Below are positions 1 to 9,400 of a DNA stretch of 23,485 nucleotides, piece by piece. Location: contig JAANSK020248275.1 in assembly GCA_011763485.2 (NCBI GenBank), positions 1 to 23,485 of the forward strand, in the 5' to 3' direction. The stretch's first letter is position 1. Each line of letters begins with the position of its first letter. A program made the position numbers and the translations under genes. The notes beneath the pieces were generated by a model that saw only the letters and a list, made by a program, of their open reading frames with translations, had not been told where the DNA came from and searched no databases. This DNA is from Isoetes engelmannii. Its lineage: Eukaryota > Streptophyta > Lycopodiopsida > Isoetales > Isoetaceae.

Positions 1-46
1 GAAAAACAGAGTATGTTTTGAAGGAAAAACAGAGTACGTTTTGAAG
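1..46. repeat. 23-bp direct repeat, two copies
   Basis: Bases 1-23 and 24-46 are near-identical 23-bp units (consensus begins GAAAAACAGAGTA and ends TTTTGAAG) with one difference. A shorter relative (CAAAAACAGAGTAT) recurs near 144, and a GGATTCAAGCA word occurs at about 46 and 118. This looks like local slippage or an older satellite-like patch that continues left of the window. No function is visible. Confidence 0.8.
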
Positions 47-919
47 GATTCAAGCAGAAAGGATTGCTCGGTTTTGCAAGACGAAGCCAGGAGATGTTTT
101 GCTCGGTTTTTGGAAAGGATTCAAGCAAGAAATAGGATTTGACAGCAAAAACAGAGTATCACCTGCGCCATAGCTCGAGCGTCGGCCACAAAAGCTTGAA
201 ACCGGCTCCAACAGGTCACGCGAAGAGGCATCCGAGAATGACGACCCATTTTTCATTCTCCGATAGAATGTTTGCCACGTGGCTATCTCTAAGTGGACAA
301 AAAAGCAGGAATGTAGACCCACTTTGCTTGACGTGATGTAGTGATGGTATGTTTGCAAAATGAGTGATGACAAGCACCAAATGTATGTCTATGTTGTATA
401 TCTATCTATTTTATAGTATATAATTGTCATTGATCCACACAAATGGAAACTGAAAAGGCTTAACATTTTGTTTTGCCTACTTATTTAAACTATAGATTAT
501 CAACAGTAATTGAGTTACTATCATTAAATTTATTGTCATTAGAGAAACATTTTTTATCACATATTAATGAAACATAATAATAAACGGTCGTAGCCTAGTA
601 AAGATCTTCTTATGATTATGAAACATCCTTACGATTGCCCAGTCTAGTAAAGTTCTCGTTTGTCCAATCACCCAAATTTAGAATACATATTAATTAACAA
701 TGATAATATCAATTTGGCTATCTAATCCGGAACTTCCAACAACAAAGAAATGCTTCGAAACCCCCAACAACAATGCTAGCATAAATCGTTTTACCCTCTT
801 GTAATGCGAAGCACATTTAGTAAGAACACTAACAAGAATGGCCATATCAAGTATCATCCCTTCTAGTTGCATTTTCTTGTGTAAAAAGAGAGCCTTCACA
901 CCAAAGCCAAGGTGGTCAT
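47..919. other. Non-genic stretch, AT-rich
   Basis: No open frame here shows a recognisable domain. The longest frames (about 65-107 codons at 50-373) have no family signature and overlap on opposite strands, as expected by chance. From about 380 the sequence is AT-rich. I see no tRNA, no clear promoter and no gene. Confidence 0.6.
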
Positions 920-1110
920 GTGGTCAGGCTATTGGTAATGGACGACCCCCATCCAAAGCTCAAAACCCACTGATTCATATCAGATGTAAAAAATAAAACC
1001 GAACCGATGAAGTAAACATCTATCACGATAACGATCTAGTGGTCAAGCCACTGGTAATGGGAAATCCCCACCCAGACCCAAAACCCACTGACTGTTATCG
1101 GATCAAGAAA
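920..1110 (+). repeat. Two diverged copies of a ~70-bp repeat, SINE-like
   Basis: The stretch starting GTGGTCAGGCTATTGGTAATGG at 920 recurs as GTGGTCAAGCCACTGGTAATGG at 1039, and similarity runs on through CAAAACCCACTGA to about 985 and 1110. The period is about 119 bp. The GTGGTCAAGCC core resembles the pol III A-box region of plant tRNA-derived SINEs, but I cannot point to a good B box. The relation between the copies is seen in the sequence; SINE origin is inference. Confidence 0.55.
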
Positions 1111-1894
1111 GAAACAAAAGAACGAACAATAGTGAGAACCCCATGGCAGTCGGCTATAGCACCTATCTATCCTACGGGCACAAAACATACGCAAATAGAG
1201 CATGTTCAACTCCTGCATGTTCTCAAATTATAGCCCACATAGACTTTATACAACACGTCTTTTGCAACTGTCTAGGCAAAACAAGTTGGACGTTAATACT
1301 AGGTCCAACGTTGCAGGTCTAATCGCCATGGCATTCCTTGTAAGCTTTAAGGTGCTTTAAATCTTGGTTTTGAAAATGCAAGTGTCCGTAATCGCAACCT
1401 ATACCGTGAATTCATGGTACGCATAATTGCTACGGCGATCCTTTGGGCAGTGGGCACTATATCCATTACTTTGAAGCGCATGTAAGATCCCGGGATATTA
1501 AGAAATCGGCCAAATCTTGGTGTCAGTGAGTTTTATCGGAAGCGAAGCTCATAATTTTGCCATTAATGAACGTCCTGGAGGCTTTCTTGCTTTGGAGGGA
1601 CTATGCCCATTTGCAAACTGCGCTTTATACGCATGTTGCAAGCTATTTGGAGCAAAACGAAAATATACTTTTTCTCGAATTAATGAATTGGTGCTTTCTT
1701 GGATTTTCCTTTTCTTTGTGACGACTTTTCTTGAGTGGTGGTTGATTTCTCTTCTCCAGGATGTGATTATGGAGAACATACTTATTTTTGCCTTTTTTTA
1801 GAAGAATTTCTTGAGGAATATTGAATTACAAGGCATTTGAAGGGATCAACATTGAATTGGGCCATGGGCAAGATATATTTGGATTGTACAAAAT
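1111..1894. other. Non-genic stretch
   Basis: Open frames at 1517-1801 (plus) and 1549-1779 (minus) overlap each other and show no domain, no codon pattern like the neighbouring dynein exons and no splice context. I see nothing else definable here. Confidence 0.5.
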
Positions 1895-2088
1895 GCGGGC
1901 CTTGCACCAAGTGTTTTGGTGGTCGGCACATGACAAGTGGCAGGTGATGGGAGGAGCACCCAATGGTTGTGACCACCATATGGGTCAGAATGCCGACCTT
2001 GCACCAAGTGTGTTGGTGGTCGACACATGACAGGTGGCAGGTGATGGGATGAGTACCCAATGGTTGCGACCACCATATGGGTCAGAGT
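1895..2088. repeat. 97-bp tandem duplication
   Basis: Bases 1895-1991 and 1992-2088 are two adjacent 97-bp units. Both contain CCTTGCACCAAGTG, TTGGTGGTCG, CACATGACA, GTGGCAGGTGATGGGA, a CCCAATGGTTG block and CACCATATGGGTCAGA. They differ at roughly ten positions. They carry no protein motif. The open frames across both strands here come from the repeat itself. Confidence 0.9.
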
Positions 2089-2473
2089 AGCACGTTAGTA
2101 CACAACAATTAGACACTTCTTTCCCCTTAGACGGCTTGGTTTTCCCTTTCTCTTCTGGCAATGGTATTGGAAGAAGAAATCTTCACTTGTGCATAAACAA
2201 GTTTGTACTATTGGAAGAAGCAAATCTACGGCGTGTTCACTTCTGCATAAACAACTTTGTACTTTGCATTACTACAGAGCTTTGACAAAGGACGTGATTC
2301 AAGGACACCTCATGTTTTTTAATTGTTTTATTGTTTGGCAAAATCTTCAAGAATTTTAGGTAATTGTGCCCAGCTCTAGTAATAGATGTGATCGACACTT
2401 TTATTGGTTGGAATATATTCAAATCAACTCCTTGTTATTTTGCAATTTGACAATGCTCGTAGGACAACATGTT
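2089..2473. other. Spacer downstream of the MYB-CC gene
   Basis: On the minus strand this is the 3' flank of the MYB-CC locus. It is AT-rich. No clear polyadenylation signal can be assigned and no other gene is visible. Confidence 0.45.
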
Positions 2474-2735
2474 CTAAGTGGGTAACCCATAGTCCCAAAG
2501 CAGATTGTTTAGTTTGTCCTTCATGCTTGTAGAGACAGATGAGCCAAGGTCATGCATGTGCGTTTCCAGCTTCTTAGGTCTGCAATAGACATTTATCTTA
2601 TCATGCATAGAAGATCCTGCATTAACTGCTACATTGACAAAGTCTGTATCAATGCTTGATTCTTGCGCCCTAGAATGTTGGATAGAAGATTCTGCATGAA
2701 CATGAACTGTTATCTTAGAAAAACCTGTATCTCCT

Positions 2736-2930
2736 TCAGCAAAGTTTGTATCCTGTTTTAGGTCTCCTTCTAGGGTCTCCTTCTACAGGCCCTAATGTCC
2801 CTTCTCGGTCACCTTCAAGACCATTACATGCAGAGGCTGTTAGAAGATGCTCCATCCTTTGGTTGTCCTCTATAATCTCGTGTAAGTACTTGCTTTGTGC
2901 TTCAATTCGAAGCTTCAGCTGCTGTTGTAT
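2736..2930 (-). CDS. Last MYB-CC exon as it reads now
   Basis: The acceptor TTTGTATGCAG precedes ATACAACAGCAG at 2930, giving IQQQLKLRIEAQSKYLHEII, the second half of the MYB-CC coiled coil. The frame runs through DNQRMEHLLTASACNGLEGD, crosses the 13-bp duplication at 2761-2786 and stops with TGA at 2736-2738. Without one repeat copy, the other frame stays open to TAG at 2474-2476, about 86 codons further. That tail has no stop codon, which argues that it was coding until recently. Confidence 0.7.
   Translation of the reverse strand: MQQQLKLRIEAQSKYLHEIIEDNQRMEHLLTASACNGLEGDREGTLGPVEGDPRRRPKTGYKLC
2761..2786 (-). repeat. 13-bp tandem duplication breaking the MYB-CC tail
   Basis: On the minus strand GTAGAAGGAGACC (2786-2774) is followed at once by CTAGAAGGAGACC (2773-2761). 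Thirteen is not a multiple of three, so the second copy shifts the frame and brings in the stop at 2736. Dropping one copy joins the upstream frame to the long open downstream frame. Confidence 0.85.
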
Positions 2931-3382
2931 CTGCATACAAACGTTCTAAAGTTTAAAATGGTCCCTTAAAGGGTATCCATAACCTGCAGAACATATATCA
3001 GATTTTTTAAGCACTGGATGCGCTACAGGTACTTTTCTAGGTCAAACTAGGTACTTTTCTATGTTCAAACTAGGTAAATAATCTAGAATTCTGGCTCGTG
3101 ACGAAGACTATCGTTCAACCAAAACAATTGTCCAAAGCCTAATCAGGGAAACTAATGGTTTGTAAATTGTAATGCACGACCATACTCAAACCTCAAGAAC
3201 CTAACCATAATTTGTTTTCAGCAAATTCCTGTTTTCCTCATGTCCCTGACACAGCTTCAGAAATTCTCAATTAAGCTCAACCATTCAGTAATGCATTTAT
3301 AGCTGGCGCGCAAAGTTTGGGAGCTTCTTTGCCCCCACTCCAAAGTATTGGGTGCAATTGATCAACAGTTAGACAAACATAC

Positions 3383-3460
3383 CTCAAGTTGCTCATGTAA
3401 ACGTTTCTGCATTTCAATTTGCATTCTCAGGGCTTCATTGATCTGTATATTAGCAGTTAT
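3383..3460 (-). CDS. MYB-CC exon, copy A (78-nt in-frame cassette)
   Basis: The minus-strand exon lies between acceptor CCTGCTAG and donor GTATGTTT. It encodes ITANIQINEALRM followed by QIEMQKRLHEQLE, the canonical MYB-CC motif. It is 78 nt and phase 0 on both sides, so it can be included after copy B or skipped without changing frame. It cannot directly follow the DKHEKR exon: that exon ends with TC, which would give TCA TAA. The 3' flanking intron resembles that of copy B, so the duplication included intron sequence. Confidence 0.75.
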
Positions 3461-3510
3461 CTAGCAGGGTTTCAAAATCATGAATCAATCCAACAGCTAG
3501 AGAAACGTAC

Positions 3511-3583
3511 TTCAAGTTGCTCTTGTAAATGCTTCTGCACTTCCATTTGCATTCTGAGCGCTTCATTGATTTGTATATTATGC
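3511..3583 (-). CDS. MYB-CC exon, copy B (73 nt)
   Basis: The minus-strand exon lies between acceptor TTTGTTAG and donor GTACGTTT. It encodes HNIQINEALRM and QMEVQKHLQEQLE after a split serine codon (TC|G). Its entry phase matches the upstream DKHEKR exon and its exit phase 0 matches both copy A and the last exon. It lies 128 bp from copy A. It departs from the usual KRLHEQLE at two residues, whereas copy A keeps them. Confidence 0.75.
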
Positions 3584-3780
3584 CTAACAAAGCATGACTG
3601 CACTATAAAACTAGAAAAGAAGAAAAACTTTCTATTATCAAATATCAAAGCTTTATTGGTTTAGACTGCTGTAGGCTCCATAATAGAAAGCACAGATGGT
3701 GGTCCTAGATAATGACTAGTATGCAGAAATAGAAACTTGTCAGTTCCCTTTTCTATACTAGAACTAACAAGATTCTATAC

Positions 3781-3853
3781 TACAAGATTGTTGTGGTATG
3801 CTACAAGATTGTTGTGGTATGCTTTTCTATACTACAAGATTGTTGTGGTATGC
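3781..3853. repeat. 21-bp repeat, three copies, in a MYB-CC intron
   Basis: Three identical 21-bp units (beginning TACAAGATTGTTG, ending GGTATGC) lie at 3781-3801, 3802-3822 and 3833-3853. The third is set off by a 10-bp spacer, TTTTCTATAC. A similar CTATAC word precedes the first unit. Perfect identity suggests a recent expansion. It sits in the intron before MYB-CC exon copy B. Confidence 0.9.
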
Positions 3854-4186
3854 TCTATTTGCTTACTCGTTTCCATTCCTTTGATGGGACAGTAACCTGA
3901 TGACCAAATTACTTTGGACCTAAGCAGCTTATGGTACTAATGCTTCACATATATATGCACTTGCTGATCATACGGATCTGCAAAATATCATTTGGCCGCT
4001 GGTTCCAATGGTTTTTACTATCACAGGATTTTGATAGATATATATAAAGAGAAAACTTACGAAATTGCATCCTTTGCTAAATCAGTAATGGCTCTCTTCT
4101 CATGCTTATCTGGCAAAAAATAAGTTGTTTACTTAAGAAAATTCCACCAGTCTTTGGAAAAGCGAACAGAACATGTCTGCATGTAC

Positions 4187-4392
4187 CGTCTAGAGATGAA
4201 TCTGAGAAGATATTTAATAAGCCGAAACTTCTGCATTGCATAATCCGGAAAAGTTCATACTATGCAATCAAAATTAGCTACAAGGAATGGATCAAGCCGT
4301 GAAAACTACTTACCTGTAGATGGCTCTTGATATGATATATATAGTTATCCCTGGCACTGCCATTAGCCTTAAGACACCTTTTGGAGTGGCTC
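4187..4392 (-). pseudogene. GARP helix-3 exons with compensating indels
   Basis: Exon 4392-4314 begins RATPKGVLRLM. In place of the codons for Y-HIKSHLQ there is an extra AT in the run at 4334-4344. Exon 4230-4187 begins where K-F/Y-R-L-A/I-K-Y-L is expected and carries one extra base near 4204-4209. The +2 and +1 sum to +3. The spliced frame therefore stays open but reads IISRAIYRSFGLLNIF in place of HIKSHLQKFRLIKYLP. The SHLQKY region of the family, which contributes to DNA contact, is lost. Confidence 0.7.
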
Positions 4393-4985
4393 CTGCTAAT
4401 GCATATGAAATAAGCATAATGTTACAACAAGACAAGCTAAACAAAATGTTAGATCATACTTAAAAAATGAAATGTATCAGCACCATAAAAGACCTTGCTC
4501 TTAGACTCTAGATCAAATGTAAAATGTCACATAAATGACATTCTTAGAAGTCCAACGATGGATTGAAGGGAGTGCAGCTACCAGTAAGCTGGCATGCAAA
4601 GAATTGCTTTCTTCAGTAAAAAGAGAAAGTGCAAGACCATATGGTCTTGCAATTCCAAGGACGCTAAAATAACATGAATATAAGATGAATAGTTAAAGAT
4701 ATCATGGGCCATGGACAGACTGTCTAGTACCTTGAATGACAGAATCACCACTTAGTCTGAAGAATTTAGTAATGAAATTCTTAACAGAAGAAATATCCAA
4801 TGGAATATAAGTGACATACTATCAGCTCCACCAAGCTCTGCAACCGCAGAAGCAAAAAGGTAATCAAGATCAGGAGTCCATCGTAACCTTTGCTTGATCT
4901 TACCACGAGAGCTGCATGGTTTGCTGGAGCTATTCATTGGATTTCCAGAGGCATTTACTGATAAAGACTGAGGCTTTTGCCCTAC

Positions 4986-5384
4986 ATTTCATGCTGATAA
5001 CTTCTTCATCTTGGCCTGTCAATGAGTTTATATGTATCAGCCAATTAGTACACATAACACGTAACAGTCAGAATGCCATCGTAAAGCTAAAAACCATCTT
5101 AAGGTCCGTAATGAGCTTTCAAATATAGCACAGGAAAGAAGAGCCTTTTATAATATGAATATATTAATTACTGTTACTATGGTTTTCCATGATGGGTTTG
5201 ACTAGGTTCATTGCACATTGATTCCTTTATACTAACTTTTATTCTGATATATGGTCAGGTTCATTGCATCTTTAAGTCATTTTGATTTCTTACTTTATTT
5301 TAATTTCTTATACTTTTGCACGACTGCATAATACTCATGGAAACTCAAAGAATGTAAGCTCAAAGAATAAATTTGCATTCCCTC
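4986..5384. other. Non-genic stretch upstream of the MYB-CC exon 1
   Basis: An in-frame TGA lies just upstream of the exon-1 reading frame on the minus strand, so any 5' coding exon or leader would need a splice here. I could not identify one. The sequence is AT-rich with no other gene. Confidence 0.45.
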
Positions 5385-5462
5385 GGATTCAAACCGGCTA
5401 GATGCTTAAGTTTGCATGGATTATTTAACTAATATATGAATGAGCTAGACATAGAGGACATC
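5385..5462 (-). mobile_element. Possible tRNA-derived SINE fragment
   Basis: On the minus strand GTCTAGCTCATTCAT (A-box-like) is followed about 45 bases later by CGGTTTGAATCCGAGGG, close to the pol III B box GGTTCGANTCC. Order and spacing fit a tRNA-related SINE head. No tail, target-site duplication or full cloverleaf was found, so it may be a chance match. Confidence 0.35.
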
Positions 5463-6447
5463 ACAAGGCATTACCTAGGGAAGAAAGATAGGCAAGACAA
5501 ACAAGCCCGGATGAGTAACCCCCACAAAAGGAATGATCGAGGTAGCAAGTAGGGTCAAATATGTTTTAGCGCTAGTTCCAGATAAAGGATAGCTATGGGG
5601 TGAAAGCATGCTGGGGTGAAAGCATCCTAAGGTGTACCACTTTTGGGACCCTCAAAAATACCTACACTGGGTACATCCAGGACGTGTACTTTCCTTTTTT
5701 CTTTTCTATCAAAATTCATTTAAAAATATCAAAATAAAAGTCAAGAATATGTAATATTTATTATTATAAGATAAGAACAATACTATTAGAGTCTAAAATG
5801 AGCGCTTCAATGCTTACACTTATTACGTATTTGTTTTCACAAATTTACAGGTTGTAAATGCTCCGGCGACGCCGTCAAGCGAGGCGGCTGGCGAGCGGGG
5901 AGTTTAAATCTGCCTCATGCAACTATCTTTTTGCATCCGTGTGACAACCATCTTTTGTACATACGAGTATAATGCTCGTATAGTACGAATATCCATATGG
6001 TCGTCAACCATCCCCCTCCTACGACGGTGTCGAGCCCTCAGAGCTGGTGCCGGAGTACTTGGACTTGGCTTGTTTGGATACCGTTGGTGGAATTTTGCAA
6101 CCTTGTCAGGAGCATTGTTCAGATTCTCGGTAGGTTTCCAGGTCCGTGTTTGGGGTCTGGGTTCGGGATCTCCTGCAAGACAGCCATTCTGTGAGGACTT
6201 TGAAGCCAAACAGGAAGACCCTGTAGCAAAGTGTCACGCAGGATTTGGCAAAAGAGAACTAATCTGAAGAACAGGAAAGGAAAGGAAAGGAAAGGAAATG
6301 AAAGAACCAGAAGAGAAACAGATAGCAAAACATGAATCTCTTGATACAAGCAATGAGATACAAAAGGGGATCTCACCCAAGGCTGAGATCCGAAATAAGG
6401 GAGCGGCAAAACTTCATCCGCTCCACGATCTCCGCTGACAAACAGAA
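5463..6447. other. Non-genic stretch with short repeats
   Basis: A 16-bp tandem unit (TGGGGTGAAAGCATGC, 5596-5611, then 5612-5625) lies here, followed by AT-rich sequence to about 5850 and GC-richer sequence to 6230. Frames at 5904-6267 on both strands have no recognisable domain. A small hairpin (ATACGAG / CTCGTAT, 5961-5981) is probably incidental. The GC-rich part may belong to the flank of the degenerate element to its right. Confidence 0.4.
6274..6298. repeat. (GGAAA)5 microsatellite
   Basis: Five perfect GGAAA units, then TG. A simple purine repeat with no assignable function. Confidence 0.95.
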
Positions 6448-9400
6448 TCATTTCCATAACTTCAGAAGGCGGTGCCCTAATTGCCAAAAATCTCTCACGG
6501 TGGCGTGACGCGAACCGTTCTTTCTCTTCGTGGCCTTGGCCGTGCCTGCTGACTTCTGTGTGTCTTCAGGCATGTCACCTGACTTGGGCATGGCTGACGT
6601 GCCTGCCGTGCCTTTGCCTCTTCCTGGACGTTGGTGCAACAAGAATAATCCTTTGTCTGGGGTCACAAGACACAGGTCCTCCCCCCCCGCGCAGCACACT
6701 TGTCCTGAAAAAAAGTTGGCATAACTTCGTCGGAGGGAAAATTCCGCAAATCCTTCTGATCATCCCTTGTGTTGTGTGGCCTAGAGTGTTGATAATACTG
6801 ATGGGACTTAGAGCCCTTACTAGCAATGGCAGTGGGAGTATACTGCCCAAGTTGCTTGGTAGCCACCAAGAGAAATTCAGAAGTGATCATCTCAGAAAAA
6901 CCATGGTGCGTGAAAGGAGAGACAAAGTGACACTCATGAAGCAGAGCAACCTTTAACCCAAAAGCAGATGCATTGGCGTTGAGATTGCAGTACTGTATCT
7001 CTTTGCGTGCTACGGCACTGCAAAGAAGTTCTCGAAGAACACAGCAGAATCCTGCTTGGCAATACACAATACAGTGGGGTCAGGGGACTGATGGGCACGA
7101 AGAAGGAATTGTTCTAAGCCCCATATAGCATTTGCTGGTGTTTTCCAACCCTTCTCATTGGGAATGTAGATCCACTTGGTAGAAATGTCAATAGTTTCAT
7201 CTTCCTGCCATTGAAAGCGGCGGACAAAGCGCGGATCCCAGCGAAAATCAATGCTGATGGTTGCAGGTGTCTAGTCAGCGTGGGCAGCAATCATATCTGT
7301 CCAGAAGGAAGAATGCCAATCCGTGGAGATCACCATCTTGAGAGGTGGTGCACCAAGTTCTTCATATGCACTAAGCGTGGTGTTCGTGGGATTTGCCCAA
7401 GCAGCCTTGGATTTGTCTTGATTCTCATCCAAAATGGAGGGGTCCAACTGTTGGCACAAGTTTCTGTATAGAGCTAGAGACATCAGAGTCTGGAGAGGAG
7501 AGGGTTCTCAATCCACGGGAGCTACCTGTTGACTCAGATAAGACTTGAATATATTGTAGGTGTCCGCATATTAAAGATATAATCGAGCAAAGCCAAGTCC
7601 TTGTGGATCATTCATGAACGTGTTGGACGTGCTGACTTGCTGTACAACTTCCGGAACCCATAAAGTGAGATAATTGATCAGTTCAGGCATATATTCCTTG
7701 TGGAAGGCAGCTGACCAAGATTCATCAACAAAATATTTATTCTTCTTTTGGAGAAGCATCACTGGTTCATGTGCATCACTGTCACAAAGCGTGGCAGTAT
7801 CTGTAACCTCAAACTTCTCTTGCGAATGGTCAAGAAAAAAATCATGCATCACATAGGCCATGGGTGCAACAACCCGCAAGGCAAAGAATTCAGGATCTTC
7901 AAGATGAAGATGCTGGAAAAGAATGAGAGCGAGAGGAGCTCTTTCTCCTCAACTGTGAGATCTGGCCAAAGCTTCAAAACATCATTGATTAGCAGTGGTC
8001 CCTCAAAGTGTCCTGCTGCACTGTACCATCGAAGGAGGAAGGTGTGCCTTCTGGATTTAACATAAGCCTCATAGGATTCTAGTAGAGGATAATCTGTTTG
8101 GAACAATTTGACCAAGGTGGTATATACTTCAGCCTGATTTTGTGCATGGTCTGCAGAACTAAGTGCACCTTGAAGTTGGTTCTGTAAATCCTGGATACGC
8201 CTGTCCTTTTCAGCAACTTCTCGAGTGAGTTCCCTAACTTTGCGTGTAGCATGAGAAGTACTAGAAGGTGAAATCCCTGTAGTAGAAATGGTAAACTTCA
8301 GGGTGACAATCTCAGCGTCATCTACAATATTCTGCTTCTGCATTTCATGAAGCTGGGTTTGCGAAACCTCTGTGTGGGCATGAGCTTCTGCCAGTTGTCC
8401 TTCCAATTTGGAATTGCGAAAATGAAGCTAGTCATTCTCGTGCTTTAGAGAAATGTACTCAGCTTGTTGAGTCTGAGAAATACACTGAGCATCCTCTAGG
8501 GCCTTGGGGGTTTTAGTCAGGTGTAACTTAAGACTATCCAGTTCTGCCTAGACAGTAGCGTGCAAAATGTCAGACTGAGTCTTAGCAACCTGCGCCGCAG
8601 CGAGTTCATCATGGGTGCTGAGGAGATGACCATGTTGCTGCTGCATTTTATCTTCCAATTGTTGAGTTCTGTAGTTGGCCTGGCGAAGGTCATGAACCAA
8701 ATTGTCTGCAGCATCTAGATGGTCCTTAGCAGCATCCATCAATTGATTTTGATAATCTCTTGGTTGGGTACGAGATTGTTTAGCATTCTGCTCATGCTGA
8801 TATAAAACACCATGCCTCTGAGAAGAAGAAGAGGCCCCATTGACAGGAGTGGAGACACGACGCTGTGTGGAAGCGATGTCAGAGAATAACCTGTATGACG
8901 GGAGGCGTGCTCGACCGTGAAGGGTGGAAATGAGCTTGAGAAGCAGACTCCTGCGGAATTTGAACAGCAGCCTCCTTTTGAGCATGAGAAGTGACCTCGT
9001 GTTGAAAGTGCTCTTGATGCAAATCTCGAACTGCACTGATAGTATCCCTGGTTCGAGAACCAGAGAGATGTGAGGAAATCTGAATTACAGAGGGAGAAGG
9101 AAGAAAATGGTTTATAATGGCCTGCAGATGAGCACCAAAATTGGTGTCAGTGCGCGAGTTGGGCGCTTTCTTTAACCTTTCAACTTCATCCAACATTCTC
9201 TGAAAAAGGGACTGAGCCCAATCAATGTGCGACTCTGAATGTATGGAAACCATAGTTGTGGTGTAAAACAACTTGTTGATGTAAGTGTTCTTGACAGGAT
9301 GGCCAAAGAATTGGCGCCAGAGAAATCGAGCAAATGAATCATGCTTCGTAGAAAGATTAGTGATTTTCACCGCCGTGGCAGCATAAACAGGAATCCCAAA

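Larger units (their letters stand above)
2474..4985 (-). pseudogene. MYB-CC (GARP, PHR1-like) transcription factor, disrupted
   Basis: MYB-CC proteins bind DNA through a single GARP/MYB repeat, dimerise through a coiled coil with an LHEQLE motif, and in plants often control phosphate-starvation genes. Exons read on the minus strand are: about 4985-4820 (KQRLRWTPDL...AELGGAD), 4392-4314 (RATPKGVLRLM), 4230-4187 (KFRLIKYL-like), 4109-4061 (DKHEKRAITDLAKDAIS), 3583-3511 and 3460-3383 (two MYB-CC exons), and 2930 onward (IQQQLKLRIEAQSKYL). Splice phases match the family layout. Exon 2 is 79 nt where the family motif needs 77. Exon 3 has one extra base. The last exon is cut short by a 13-bp duplication, after which a long open frame ends with TAG at 2474. 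The MYB helix reads TPDLDYLFASAV where relatives usually have TPELHERFVDAV. It is probably a decaying copy; a recently altered but expressed gene is not excluded. Confidence 0.75.

Noticed and set aside
50-373. 107-codon minus-strand frame
   Set aside because: No domain, overlaps another chance frame, no splice or codon support.
1517-1801. 94-codon plus-strand frame with a hydrophobic end
   Set aside because: The hydrophobic stretch is short and T-rich by composition. An opposite-strand frame covers the same DNA, so it is likely chance.
3419-3664. 81-codon plus-strand frame with cysteine-rich repeats
   Set aside because: It is the antisense of the duplicated MYB-CC exons; the repeat pattern comes from that duplication.
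3781-3853. CRISPR-like array
   Set aside because: Units are directly adjacent or separated by a simple 10-bp spacer in a plant intron; a tandem repeat explains it.
5961-5981. 7-bp hairpin as a terminator or regulatory site
   Set aside because: Too short and AT-rich to stand out in 23 kb, and no gene context.
5904-6487. Overlapping frames of 100-122 codons on both strands
   Set aside because: No family motif. Proline/arginine-rich and phenylalanine-rich runs follow from GC-rich and (GGAAA)n sequence.
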